A stretch of 64,000 bases of DNA from positions 1-64,000 of the forward strand of contig CAJXTB010000023.1 in the NCBI GenBank assembly GCA_913061235.1, given 5' to 3'. Position 1 is the stretch's first letter; the number at the start of each line of letters is the position of its first letter. This document shows, in pieces, positions 51,076 through 60,446 of the stretch. A program made the position numbers and the translations under genes. The notes under the pieces were generated by a model. That model was not told the DNA's origin. It saw only the letters and a program-made list of their open reading frames with translations, and did no database searches. This DNA is from an uncultured Pseudomonadota bacterium (GTDB lineage Bacteria; Myxococcota_A; UBA796; GCA-2862545).

Positions 51076-52764
51076 ATGATTCGGTGCAGCTTTTTGGTAT
51101 GGATGGCCGCAGGTTCGGTCGCGTTTGCAGCCGATAGCAATGGGGACGGCTGCCAAGACGAGTACGCCGGGAATGGCGCCTGTGTAGACGTTGACGCGAC
51201 CGTAGATGGCACGAGCACAGTGGGTGCCAACGCGTCCGTCTTAGAGCTCGCGTCTATCGGCCCCGAAGTTGCCTTGGGCTCTGGGGTTGTTGTGGCAGCC
51301 CGCGCCTCCCTTGCCGGACGCGTTGCACACGCCAGCAATCCGCTGCTGATTGGAGCCAACTCCGTCATTGGTCGCAGTGCCCAACTAGGCGCGGACCACG
51401 TTCTTGGAGAAGACGTCACTATCGGCCGTTCGGTCGTCGCGGGTGCACGTCTGACCGTCGCCGCTGGTGGAAGTCTTGGGTATGCCGCTCAGGTCGGCAC
51501 TGACGTGACGATTGGCGCGGATGCGGTAGCCGGAAACCTGGTCACACTGGGTGATTTCGCCACGTTGGGTGACAACGCAGTGGTGTCTCGCGGCGTGACC
51601 ATCTCGGATGGTCTGAACTCCGGAAACGGGGCTTCGGTCAACGGTATTGTTGGCCCTGAAGTGCTCATTGCCGCCGGCGCACGCATTGAGCTGGGCGCGC
51701 GTGTTCGCAAGCAGGCGGACATTGGTGCGGGTGCGGCAATCGAATCGAGCGGTCGCGTCGGTCGCGGTGCTGTCATTGAGGCCGGAGCGACCGTCTTTGG
51801 ACGTGTTGCTGCTGGAGCAACGGTCGGTGCTGGAGCTACCGTTGAGGCTGGGGCTACGGTCGCGCGTGGTGGCGAAGTCTGCGCGGGGAACACGCTTCCT
51901 AGTGGTTCACAAGTGCTGGGCGATGGCACGTGGCCGGTCGAAGGCTGCATACTGACTGGTCCATCCTGCCAGAGCATTCTATCGAGCGCTCCCGGTGCCC
52001 CTGACGGGGTCTACACCATCGACCCCGATGGTACGGGCGGCGCTGCCGAATTTGACGCCTACTGTGACATGACCACGGACGGAGGTGGATGGACTCTGGT
52101 CATGAATGTGGCGCCTGCAGACGGCAACAGCGTTGGATACAACAACCAGGCCTTTTGGTCGACAAACAGCCCGTATGGCACATTTTCGAACCGGTTTTCC
52201 AACGACTTCAAGGGGCCGGCTGCGTACGGTTTGGCCGGTACAGAGTTGATGATTCAGTCCGTAGACACCGGAAGCGCTGGTGCGATTCGTGGCTGGCGCA
52301 GGTGGCCCATGACGTCGACGCGCAGCTTCGATAGCTTCTTTACAACCGGTATTGTCGGTGTTCACGCCACGGATTCTTGCGAGACTGGTGGAGCTGCCGC
52401 TACTCATGTGGGCACGTCAGATCCAGCAGACGACATCATTCGCCAAGGGTCTTGCCTGTACGCAGACGTCAATCCGTCCGCGAGTGGCCAAGGGGATACC
52501 ATCCGTCTGACGACCATTGCAGGAAATAGCACCGACAATCGGATGTCTGGCTTCGCGAGCTGCATTGACTGTGGCAGCGCCTGGCAGGGCGCTGGGGCGA
52601 CCTACATGGGCCTCGACCGTGCAGCGTGCTCGACGGGCTTGTGCTACCACAACGAGGTCTGCGCCGTTGGCTCGGGGGCGGACTGTGTTGGCAACTACTG
52701 TGGTGTTCACTACCGCACGTCAATCTGTGGGACCACCTGGAACAGCCGCTTCTACGTGCGATAG
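51076..52764 (+). CDS. Secreted beta-helix stalk with fibrinogen-like head
   Basis: 562 residues; ATG 51076 preceded by GGGGAG; signal MIRCSFLVWMAAGSVAFA. After DSNGDGCQDEY (a single calcium-type loop), residues ~35-290 are hexapeptide-type repeats (ASVLELASIGPEVALGSGVVV; ATVFGRVAAGATVGAGATVEAGATV) forming a left-handed helix. From ~300: SCQSIL, YCDMTTDGGGWTLVMNVAPADGNSVG and a Cys-rich head ending WNSRFYVR. The head matches that of the upstream gene closely in protein, but many third codon positions differ, so the duplication is not very recent. The stalk resembles that of the gene at 37034. Confidence 0.85.
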   Translation: MIRCSFLVWMAAGSVAFAADSNGDGCQDEYAGNGACVDVDATVDGTSTVGANASVLELASIGPEVALGSGVVVAARASLAGRVAHASNPLLIGANSVIGRSAQLGADHVLGEDVTIGRSVVAGARLTVAAGGSLGYAAQVGTDVTIGADAVAGNLVTLGDFATLGDNAVVSRGVTISDGLNSGNGASVNGIVGPEVLIAAGARIELGARVRKQADIGAGAAIESSGRVGRGAVIEAGATVFGRVAAGATVGAGATVEAGATVARGGEVCAGNTLPSGSQVLGDGTWPVEGCILTGPSCQSILSSAPGAPDGVYTIDPDGTGGAAEFDAYCDMTTDGGGWTLVMNVAPADGNSVGYNNQAFWSTNSPYGTFSNRFSNDFKGPAAYGLAGTELMIQSVDTGSAGAIRGWRRWPMTSTRSFDSFFTTGIVGVHATDSCETGGAAATHVGTSDPADDIIRQGSCLYADVNPSASGQGDTIRLTTIAGNSTDNRMSGFASCIDCGSAWQGAGATYMGLDRAACSTGLCYHNEVCAVGSGADCVGNYCGVHYRTSICGTTWNSRFYVR

Positions 52765-52861
52765 CCGCGTTCGCTGAACAACTAAGCCACAGCGTTCGAC
52801 GACTGATGAATGCCCGCGTCCGTGTGTGACGCGCGCATCATCCGGGCACACTGAGCTACCT

Positions 52862-55800
52862 CTACGTGCAGCCAAGCTCGACGAAGAGCAGCTGATGCAG
52901 CTGGGCATGTTTCGGCTGCAGATTGCCTGGGCTCGGGTCCATCGACGCCTCTTCGTGGGCGAGTGCCCTATCGAACGGCATGCAGAGTGTTTCCGAGAGA
53001 TTTAGTGCGCGTCGCCAGTCTGCACTTGCCTTCTTCTGCCGACCGGAGAGTCGATGGAGGCGGGCGCTCAGCGTGTACGACCGAGGTGTTGCGATGGGAA
53101 AGACCCTGGCGAATCGCCGAAGCTCGTCTACGGCCTCTTGGGCCTGGCGTTTGACATCACGGCCGCGGCTCAGGGCGGCCAGGAGCACTTCCGCCACACC
53201 TGCGTAGCCGTCGAACAGGTGAATGGCTGTGATGTCCGCGCCACGCTCTCGCTCGAGTGCGGTAAGTGAGAGGACAACGGCCTCGTCGTAGTCTCCGAGA
53301 CGCCACTTCACGAGGGCGAGCAGGCCCGTCGCTTGGTGTAGTAGGCCCCGATCGGTCGAGGCAACCCCTTCGGACACAGCGGCCTCAAGCTCGTCGGCCA
53401 GCGCCACGGAAGGCGCCTGTCGCGCCTGAATGGAGGCGTTGTAGGCGGTGCTAAATCCGTACCAGTGTGGCCGCTCCCGTCGGTCGGTGAGGGAGCGGAT
53501 AGCGCCCACCTGACGACTGACCTCCTCCGGTTCAAACCGTAGACAGCCTGCGACCGCCAAGTAGGCATGCGTGGCGAGGGCCATGTCTCGGTCCACGAGA
53601 GCATCTGCGATGGCGATTGCTCGCCGGCCCTGCTTGGATGCCTGAACCCAGTCTCCGCGACCTGCCGCGAGCATACCGCTCACCCATGCCACATGTCCCG
53701 ACGTGGAGGGGTCGTCTTGTTGCTCACTAGCCCAGGCGGCGCGTCGCTCGAAGTACTGGGAGATCTGGCTACGTCGAACAATCGCTGCTGCGAGTGCGGT
53801 GTTCACATAGGCCCGAGCGAGCTCCGGAGAAGGCCCGCACATTTCCGCAAGATTGAGCATGCGCAGCGCCGCATGCACACCTGGAAGTGGCTCATTGGCC
53901 GCATAGTAGACGTATCCGAGCTGCTCGTAGGCGCGCGCTGCCTCCAGGCGACTGTCCGCGGGGTCTACGGCCCCTTTCTTGGCCCGAAGAGGCGAGCTTC
54001 GCCGCAGCATTTGACGTGCGAGCTGGGCAAGAGAGGCCTGGACCATACGCGGCGTCGACTTTGGCACGGGATAGCCAATCAGGTCTAGACCGACGGCGAG
54101 GGAGTTCCGTCCCTGCTCGCGACGACCAATGCTCACGCGAGCGGCGCCGAGTCGCAGGTACCAGCGGGCGCGTTCTGTGCGTGGAACCGGAGACACCAAG
54201 TTCTCCTCCACACGAAGAGACGCTTCGTACGCGCGAATGACCGCATGATGGGCACCACGTGCCCGCGCTTGTTCAGCGGTAAGCACGTAGTAGGACAGGG
54301 CCTTCTCCATCACACCAGCCTGCTCCCAATGGTGGGCCAAGGCGGCGCGACGCGCGGGAGCCGTGGGGCCGTCTTGAGATTCGTACCACTCCGCTAGACG
54401 CTTGTGCAGGGTCTGTCGATGCGCAAACAGCAGGTGCTCGTGGGTGACTTCCCGGGTCAGTGCGTGCCGAAAGTGCCACTGTTCGGTAGCCTCTCGCACA
54501 AGTAGGCCCTGGCCGACCAGGTCGTCGAGGTCCCGCTCAACCTTGGACTGCTCTGTCTGAAGAACAGCGGCAACGACCTCGGTATTGAAGCTATGTCCGA
54601 TAACGCTTGCTGCCTTGAGCACGAGCTGAGCCCGCGGCTTGAGGCGGTCGGTACGACTGGTCAGCAGGGCGTCTAGGGTCGATGGGATGGGGAAGGCATC
54701 GGGCCGCCCGTCGCGCATTCGGAAACGACCGCTGTGGGCCTCGAGAACTGAGCTTAGGCTTCTAGCCAGTTCTTCGAGGAACAACGGGTTGCCGTCGGTC
54801 ACCTCACACAGTCGCTTCGCGAGTGCTGGGTCCAGACTGCCAGCTAAGCGATGAACGAGCTCACCCGATTCATCTTCGGTCAGGGGGAGTAAGTCGTGGT
54901 GTTTGAGGCCCCCAAGCCACTCCGCCGCTGAGGCTTCCTCAACCGGTGGACGAAGCGTTGCCAAGACGACCACAGGCATGTTCCGAGCCACCACATCCTT
55001 GAGCAAGGCCAGGCTCGCGCCATCCGCCCAGTGCAGGTCCTCGAGCAACAGGACCAGGGGATGGCCATCTTCGGCAGCCTGGTCGGCAGAATCTTCGAGC
55101 AACTCTAGTAGGAGGCGGTGGGTCGCCTGAGCTCGGGCTTCACCCGTAAGTGGTGTTGTGTCTGGGTCGGGCTCGGGAAGCGTGACGTCGAAGACCTCGG
55201 TGAGCAGCGGCAGCAATGTGCGCCGCTCGTCTGACCATGCCTGAGTGCCGCCGGCGTCTGCGACCAGCCCCTTAAAGACGTTGCTCCAGGTGTGCCAAGG
55301 CACGGTCATGTAGATGGCCTCGCCACTTCCCCAGTGTGTGCGAAGACCGCGCCGACGGGCTTCTCTGGAGGCATGACGCATGACCCGCGACTTTCCGATT
55401 CCGGGCTCGCCAACAAAGATAGTTGTGCTGCCTTTGAAGCGCGCAAGGTCGTCAAAGGAGGCTTCGATGTTCTGGATGACGTCTTTGCGCCCGATCATTG
55501 GCCGAGCGTCGTCCTCAACGTCGGGTAGCCGGCGTTCTCGTTGAGGTCGGAACACCGCCACAGGTGCGCCGTAGCCCTTCAGATCGACGGCGGGCAAGGT
55601 GTCGAAGGCAACGCGACTGTGCCCTGCTGACCATGTAGCTTCGTCGCACAACACGCCGTCTGTGGCCATCTGCATCAAGCGTGCCGCCCGATTCACAGCC
55701 GGTCCTAAGACCGTGTACTCACGCCGCAGCTCACTGCCGATTGGACCACTAAACACCCGCCCCGTTGCGACCCCAATCCCGGAGACGATACCCATCTCAC

Positions 55801-56782
55801 CGAGGCGTCGGTGAATGGCGGCGGCTGCCAGGGCTCCACGCACTGGGTCGTCCTCGTGGGTGACGGGAGGCAGTCCGAACGCCGCGAGAACGCTGGCCCC
55901 TTTGTCGTCTACGAGCAGCTTGTCGATACTGCCCGCGTACCGGTAGACCTCGCCTTGAACGGCGTCCATCGCGAGGGCGATCTGTCGTACATCTGCATCG
56001 GTGCCGCTGCCGAGTCCCCGAAACGAGATGAACAGGGTGGTGACGGTTCGTAGCTCGGCAATCCACGCCTCTAGGCCGGCGTCGATTCGACTGAGGATGG
56101 CTCTTGGAACGTAGGCGCGAAGCTCCCGTCGTGCGTCTTCGGTCAGGTGCACTTCCGGAACGGGAATGGGCTGTGGCGCGCCGTTCACTGAGATGACACA
56201 CGAGGTGCCCCCCACGGCACTGCCCGTCTGTACCCGGTCTCCTGCGAGGGTCGCAGCGACCGCAGAGATGGCCAGCTCTCCCGCACCCGCGTGGTTGAGC
56301 GTGCGGTCGAGATCTTCGAGCGGCGAACCCAGCAGAGTGACCTCGCGGCGCCCACGCCTGCCACCGAAGTCGGCAACGGTGACCTCACCAGCCGTCACGG
56401 CGGCGTGCAGGGAGAGGGAGCCGTCTGTGAGTTGGTAGGGATGGTAGCTCTTGAGTAGGTCCAACCCGCAGGTCGTCGCCCGTAGGACTGCGTCAGAGGG
56501 GGCCTCTGCATCCGCCCACGTAGCGACGATGGCGTCTCCTGCGAAACACACCACATCGCCGCCGTGCTGTGCGATGCGGTCCACCAACAGACCGAACCAG
56601 CCGTTGACGACACGGGTCAGTCGCTCAACGCCCTCGGGTCCGGCAAGGGCAAGCCGCTCAGTGAGCTCTGTGAAGCCGGCGACGTCGACCATCAGCAGTA
56701 CAGCATCGCTGCGCTCTGTCGACGCGGCGGGGGGTGCCCCCTGTGCAAGTCGATGCAGTAAGTAGCGCGGTGCAAAGCTCAA
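52862..56782 (-). CDS. Tandem class III cyclase / AAA ATPase / TPR regulator
   Basis: ~1306 residues. Cyclase domain 1 (~25-190) has both metal-binding Asp (Asp33 in VDVAGFTE, Asp83 in FAGDAIVATW). Domain 2 (~235-430) has lost the first (ISFRGL) but carries the transition-state Asn-Arg motif (LGPAVNRAARL). Together they could form one active site, as in mammalian soluble adenylyl cyclase, which has the same overall plan. An ATPase follows: GEPGIGKSR (Walker A), LVLLLEDLHWADG (Walker B). The C-terminal ~600 residues are TPR-like helices. The start is TTG 56782, with no convincing ribosome site. Divergent from the isoprenoid operon by 72 bases. Confidence 0.85.
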   Translation of the reverse strand: MSFAPRYLLHRLAQGAPPAASTERSDAVLLMVDVAGFTELTERLALAGPEGVERLTRVVNGWFGLLVDRIAQHGGDVVCFAGDAIVATWADAEAPSDAVLRATTCGLDLLKSYHPYQLTDGSLSLHAAVTAGEVTVADFGGRRGRREVTLLGSPLEDLDRTLNHAGAGELAISAVAATLAGDRVQTGSAVGGTSCVISVNGAPQPIPVPEVHLTEDARRELRAYVPRAILSRIDAGLEAWIAELRTVTTLFISFRGLGSGTDADVRQIALAMDAVQGEVYRYAGSIDKLLVDDKGASVLAAFGLPPVTHEDDPVRGALAAAAIHRRLGEMGIVSGIGVATGRVFSGPIGSELRREYTVLGPAVNRAARLMQMATDGVLCDEATWSAGHSRVAFDTLPAVDLKGYGAPVAVFRPQRERRLPDVEDDARPMIGRKDVIQNIEASFDDLARFKGSTTIFVGEPGIGKSRVMRHASREARRRGLRTHWGSGEAIYMTVPWHTWSNVFKGLVADAGGTQAWSDERRTLLPLLTEVFDVTLPEPDPDTTPLTGEARAQATHRLLLELLEDSADQAAEDGHPLVLLLEDLHWADGASLALLKDVVARNMPVVVLATLRPPVEEASAAEWLGGLKHHDLLPLTEDESGELVHRLAGSLDPALAKRLCEVTDGNPLFLEELARSLSSVLEAHSGRFRMRDGRPDAFPIPSTLDALLTSRTDRLKPRAQLVLKAASVIGHSFNTEVVAAVLQTEQSKVERDLDDLVGQGLLVREATEQWHFRHALTREVTHEHLLFAHRQTLHKRLAEWYESQDGPTAPARRAALAHHWEQAGVMEKALSYYVLTAEQARARGAHHAVIRAYEASLRVEENLVSPVPRTERARWYLRLGAARVSIGRREQGRNSLAVGLDLIGYPVPKSTPRMVQASLAQLARQMLRRSSPLRAKKGAVDPADSRLEAARAYEQLGYVYYAANEPLPGVHAALRMLNLAEMCGPSPELARAYVNTALAAAIVRRSQISQYFERRAAWASEQQDDPSTSGHVAWVSGMLAAGRGDWVQASKQGRRAIAIADALVDRDMALATHAYLAVAGCLRFEPEEVSRQVGAIRSLTDRRERPHWYGFSTAYNASIQARQAPSVALADELEAAVSEGVASTDRGLLHQATGLLALVKWRLGDYDEAVVLSLTALERERGADITAIHLFDGYAGVAEVLLAALSRGRDVKRQAQEAVDELRRFARVFPIATPRSYTLSARLHRLSGRQKKASADWRRALNLSETLCMPFDRALAHEEASMDPSPGNLQPKHAQLHQLLFVELGCT

Positions 56783-56854
56783 TGGTGGGTCGATGGTTGC
56801 GGGATCAGCTCCCCGCTCCAGAATGCCGTTAGTCTACGTTGCGACGGAGGGAAG

Positions 56855-57787
56855 ATGGACGACACAGCACTGAGCGAACACATTTCGAGTACCATCCAGG
56901 CCTTCCACAAGCAGCTGGGCCCGCGGCTTGGCGATGCGCTGAGTACACTGCTCGCGGGTTCTGGCGCGAATGCGGCATCGGACCCTTCTCGCTACCTACA
57001 CCTCGACGCACAGCCAATGGCCCGACTTCCGGGCTGGGTCGCCAGCCTACCTGGAGTCGACCTGAGTGATGCACAGGTGGGTGATCTCGTGACGTCTGGT
57101 GTGCTCGGCTACCTGCACGCACGGGTCCATGATGATTGGTTCGACGAAGACATCGGGGAGTCCGGTGTCGTGATGACTCTTGCGACAGCCCTGCTGGGGG
57201 CCCACTGCGCATTTGCCGCTAAAGCTGTTGGCACGCACGCGCCGTACCACGCCCTGTGTGTGGAGCGATGGGCCGAGTATGGGGAGGCTCTGCTCGCAGA
57301 ACGCGCTTCCTGGTCCAGTGGATCTGAACCATCTAGTTACGACTTCGACGTCATCTTGGGGCGTTCTCGCCCCCTTCTGCTCCCTGCAGCTGGTGCCCTT
57401 GCTGCCGGCGGAGCGTGGCATCGTCTGCCCCAGATCGCGCAGGCCATAGATACGTTTGTGCGAGCCCATCAGCTTCAGGACGACCTGGCCGATGCACCTG
57501 CGGACTGGGCGCGCAGCCGGCGAACATGGGCTGCGTGTGAGTCTCACCACGGCCCCGTTTCCGACCCCCACTACTGCCTGGGGACCGGGTGGCTTCGTGT
57601 CACTGAGCAGGCGCGCGATGGGCTCCGACTCGCCGCGGAGTGTGCGCGCACAGCAGGCCTCTACATGTGGGCGCAACAGCTTGACGCAAGAACTGCGCAG
57701 ATGGCGGAACGGCGCGATGTTGTGATCGGTGAACTGGGAGCCATGCTTCTTCAAGGTCGGTTGCCTGCGAAACATGGCTCTACGTAG
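56855..57787 (+). CDS. Class I isoprenoid-synthase-like enzyme
   Basis: 310 residues, all-helical by appearance. The first Asp-rich motif is HDDWFDED (DDxxD type, residues ~93-100) and a second, QLQDDLADAP, lies ~115 residues on. In trans-prenyltransferases and class I terpene synthases such pairs bind Mg2+-diphosphate, so an isoprenyl diphosphate substrate is likely. The rest is diverged and does not match a standard polyprenyl synthase, so the product is unknown. GGAGG lies five bases before the ATG at 56855. It is the first gene of a tight three-gene operon with the small NHLP-like protein (47 bases on) and the papain-like fusion. Confidence 0.68.
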   Translation: MDDTALSEHISSTIQAFHKQLGPRLGDALSTLLAGSGANAASDPSRYLHLDAQPMARLPGWVASLPGVDLSDAQVGDLVTSGVLGYLHARVHDDWFDEDIGESGVVMTLATALLGAHCAFAAKAVGTHAPYHALCVERWAEYGEALLAERASWSSGSEPSSYDFDVILGRSRPLLLPAAGALAAGGAWHRLPQIAQAIDTFVRAHQLQDDLADAPADWARSRRTWAACESHHGPVSDPHYCLGTGWLRVTEQARDGLRLAAECARTAGLYMWAQQLDARTAQMAERRDVVIGELGAMLLQGRLPAKHGST

Positions 57788-57834
57788 TCATCCTAGACTT
57801 CCGGCCGGTGCACGTCCGCACCCTGGAGTCTCCC

Positions 57835-58095
57835 ATGCAAAATACCCATAGTGAACGCCCAGTTGGTTTCTCAGACGCTGAGATGGCTATTGGCCGGCTC
57901 GTGCTCGATGCCCCCTTCCGCACCGCCTTTTTTGACTGTGGAGGCGACATTGCTGCCCTGCGGGCCTTCTCCACAGGCCACGGCCTGACCCTGAGCGAAG
58001 CCGAACTCACCGAGGCTGCCACACTGAACGAGCTGTCCTTTACCGACGGAATCACAAGTATCCTCGGTCAGAATGCTCCCACTGGCACGGTCTAA
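57835..58095 (+). CDS. Small NHLP/Os1348-like protein, possible peptide precursor
   Basis: 86 residues from ATG 57835 (GGAG six bases upstream; a GTG at 57808 has none). The middle reads MAIGRLVLDAPFRTAFF, then GHGLTLSEAELTEAATL, close to the short helical pattern (IGRL-x-x-D-x-x-FR...LT-x-x-E) of Os1348/NHLP-type leader proteins found with ribosomally made modified peptides. The last ~20 residues (DGITSILGQNAPTGTV) would be the core if it is a precursor; they have no Cys but do contain Ser and Thr. It may instead be a small carrier or regulator. It lies between the isoprenoid enzyme and a peptidase, 20 bases before the latter. Confidence 0.6.
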   Translation: MQNTHSERPVGFSDAEMAIGRLVLDAPFRTAFFDCGGDIAALRAFSTGHGLTLSEAELTEAATLNELSFTDGITSILGQNAPTGTV

Positions 58096-58115
58096 TCAGC
58101 CTTCCGACGAGCGGT

Positions 58116-60440
58116 ATGCCCATCGATCCAGGGCACCCGCTTTTCCGGGATGCGAATCCGGATGTCTATGACTTTCGAGACCGGGAGTATGCGCCTGGTC
58201 TCGGACCTATTCCCGCGCAACTACTGCCGAGTCGCAAGCAGCTGACTCGGCTTAGCGTTCCGGTACTCTGCCAAGAAAGCGATGGATCGTGTACTGGCTT
58301 CGCTCTCGCGAGCCTCGCCAATGTGTTGATCCGTACGCGTGCCTTTCGGGCCGGCCGAGACCCCGCCGATGAGCCGTTGGTTAGTCCGCAGATGATCTAC
58401 GCGATGGCTCGTCGGTACGACGGTCACATTGGCCAAGGCAAGAACTCCACCCTGCGCGGGGCTATGAAAGCCTGGCACAAGCACGGCCTGTGCGCGGAGG
58501 CCGCATGGGCGCAAAATGAGCGCGAGCGCGCTGCGGCCGCCCAGGCGAATACCCGCTTGGCTTCCGCCCATCAGCTCTGGCAAAGCGCGAGGTCAGAACT
58601 TGCGGATGCCCGTGAGAGGATGGCTGCGAATGATCCTGCATTGGCTCTGCTTACCATGGAGTACGAGGGGGTTCGGCGTAGCTGGCAGATTGCCAAGGGA
58701 CAGGCCGATGACATGCGCTCGCTGCGAGTGTTTACCCGTGAGCGTGCGCGCGATGCCTCGGCACGTCCACTGGGCGCATATGCCCGGGTTTCACCGACCG
58801 ACTTGGCTGCTCTACAATCCGCATTAGCCGAAGCGGGTGTCCTGGTCGCTAGCGTGGCTCTTCATGACGGTTGGACCGCTGTTTGTCATGATCCTGCCCA
58901 CACCGTAGCTTCCAGTTCGGTAGCTAAGATGGTAGCAAACTGGGCCGCCGGAAAGGGGTATGACCCACCCTTCATGTCGATTGAAGACGCGAAACAAGGT
59001 CAGATCCCATACAAGGGTGAGCACGCCTTTCTCTCTGGCTTTCACGCGGTTGTCGTAGTTGGCTATGATGCCCATGGATTCTGGATTCAGAACTCTTGGG
59101 GTACTGCGTGGGGCAAGGACGGCTTGGCACGCATTAGCTACGGCGACTGGCTCGAGAGTGCCCGCGATGTCTGGGCGGCCAGTCTTGGTGTTCCGATTTC
59201 TTTCATCGAACGGGAGCGTGCAGTAGAGGTTTTGTCGCGCGGAAGTCGTAAGTCGTCGAACTATTCGTATGCCGACCTTCTGGGGCACTTCATCAATATC
59301 GACCAACATGGTGGCTACCGTAGCAAGACGACCTTTTCGTCTACACCTTATGCGGTCCGGCAGCTGCTCGAAGACGAGGTACGAACGGGGCTAGAGAGAT
59401 GGCGTGAAAAGGCCCTTGAGTCAACCGACCCCAAGGTACAGGCCGAGTCCTCACTGACTCGTCTGCTGTTCGTCGCGGGCGCGGGACGCGGTGGGACTCC
59501 TGGCGAGACGCGCTGGCTCGCTCAGCGCCGCCAGGGCCTTCTGCGCCACGGTATCTACCCCATTCAATTTCTATGGTTACCGGGGTTCGACGAACGTATT
59601 GCAGACGTCCTTCGCCGCGCCGCACGTCACTGTGGGGCCGAACACGCCGCTGGTGCTCTCGCACGGAGCAATCCATTCAACGACCGCATTGAGGGCTTGG
59701 CCCGAACGCGCGGAGGCTGGATTGAATGGCTGCATGTGCAGCAGAGAGCGGAGTGGGCAGGCATGCCACATCCACCGCACACGCTGCAGCAAGGTGCCTT
59801 GCATCACGTCGCCGGCCAGATCGCTAGCCTCGTCGAGTCCGAGGCGGCCCAGGGTCGCGTCGTAGAGATTCACCTGCTGGGCCACTCAGCGGGTGCCATC
59901 CTGTTGGGCCACTTTCTAAAGGCGCTCGGACTGCTCAACCTCACGGTAAAGACCACACACCTGTGGGCGCCCGCGTGCACCATGGCCTTCTTTGATGACC
60001 ACATTGCACCGTCCCTTCGACCGAGCGCGGATGGCAAATCCCCACCGGGACTGGAGCAGCTGCATGTACACGCCCTGGAGCCGATGCTCGAAGAGGCTGA
60101 CGACATCCAGGGGTTGTATTGGCGCTCGTTCCTCAAGCTTGTGTCGCGCGCACTGGAGGAGCGTAAGCAGGTCGCACGACGACGAGATGGTGAGCCTCTG
60201 TTGGGCCTGGCCGAATCACTCGCAGACCCGGAGCAGCCGTTCGCCCAGCTGGTCGACGAGCTGAGCGGACGTGTCTCTCCGGCAACCCCAACGTGGCAGA
60301 CCTGCCCGGGTAGCGGCGCCGGTGGCCAGAGCAACGCGCGCTCACATCAGGACTTCTTGGAAGACGCCAGCACCTGGCAGGGCTTCGTCAAGGGCATCCT
60401 TGGCCTACAGGTAGACACGGAAGACCTCACGCTGGTGTAG
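58116..60440 (+). CDS. Papain-like peptidase fused to alpha/beta-hydrolase
   Basis: 774 residues. The N-terminal ~365 form a C1 papain-type peptidase with all catalytic residues: Gln53 (oxyanion) and Cys59 in CQESDGSCTGFALA, His310 in GFHAVVVVGYD, Asn326 in IQNSWGTAWG. A ~90-residue helical, Ala/Arg/Glu-rich insert (~135-225) separates Cys and His. The C-terminal half carries VVEIHLLGHSAGAILLGHF with nucleophile Ser591 and resembles an alpha/beta-hydrolase; its Asp and His are not certain. No signal peptide. Third gene of the operon. The fusion of a cysteine peptidase and a serine hydrolase is unusual; processing of the small neighbour is one possible role. Confidence 0.78.
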   Translation: MPIDPGHPLFRDANPDVYDFRDREYAPGLGPIPAQLLPSRKQLTRLSVPVLCQESDGSCTGFALASLANVLIRTRAFRAGRDPADEPLVSPQMIYAMARRYDGHIGQGKNSTLRGAMKAWHKHGLCAEAAWAQNERERAAAAQANTRLASAHQLWQSARSELADARERMAANDPALALLTMEYEGVRRSWQIAKGQADDMRSLRVFTRERARDASARPLGAYARVSPTDLAALQSALAEAGVLVASVALHDGWTAVCHDPAHTVASSSVAKMVANWAAGKGYDPPFMSIEDAKQGQIPYKGEHAFLSGFHAVVVVGYDAHGFWIQNSWGTAWGKDGLARISYGDWLESARDVWAASLGVPISFIERERAVEVLSRGSRKSSNYSYADLLGHFINIDQHGGYRSKTTFSSTPYAVRQLLEDEVRTGLERWREKALESTDPKVQAESSLTRLLFVAGAGRGGTPGETRWLAQRRQGLLRHGIYPIQFLWLPGFDERIADVLRRAARHCGAEHAAGALARSNPFNDRIEGLARTRGGWIEWLHVQQRAEWAGMPHPPHTLQQGALHHVAGQIASLVESEAAQGRVVEIHLLGHSAGAILLGHFLKALGLLNLTVKTTHLWAPACTMAFFDDHIAPSLRPSADGKSPPGLEQLHVHALEPMLEEADDIQGLYWRSFLKLVSRALEERKQVARRRDGEPLLGLAESLADPEQPFAQLVDELSGRVSPATPTWQTCPGSGAGGQSNARSHQDFLEDASTWQGFVKGILGLQVDTEDLTLV

Positions 60441-60446
60441 AGGCCG

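Noticed and set aside
49459-52764. Diversity-generating retroelement acting on the fibrinogen-like heads
   Set aside because: No reverse transcriptase or template repeat is visible, and differences between heads are spread out rather than confined to adenine positions.
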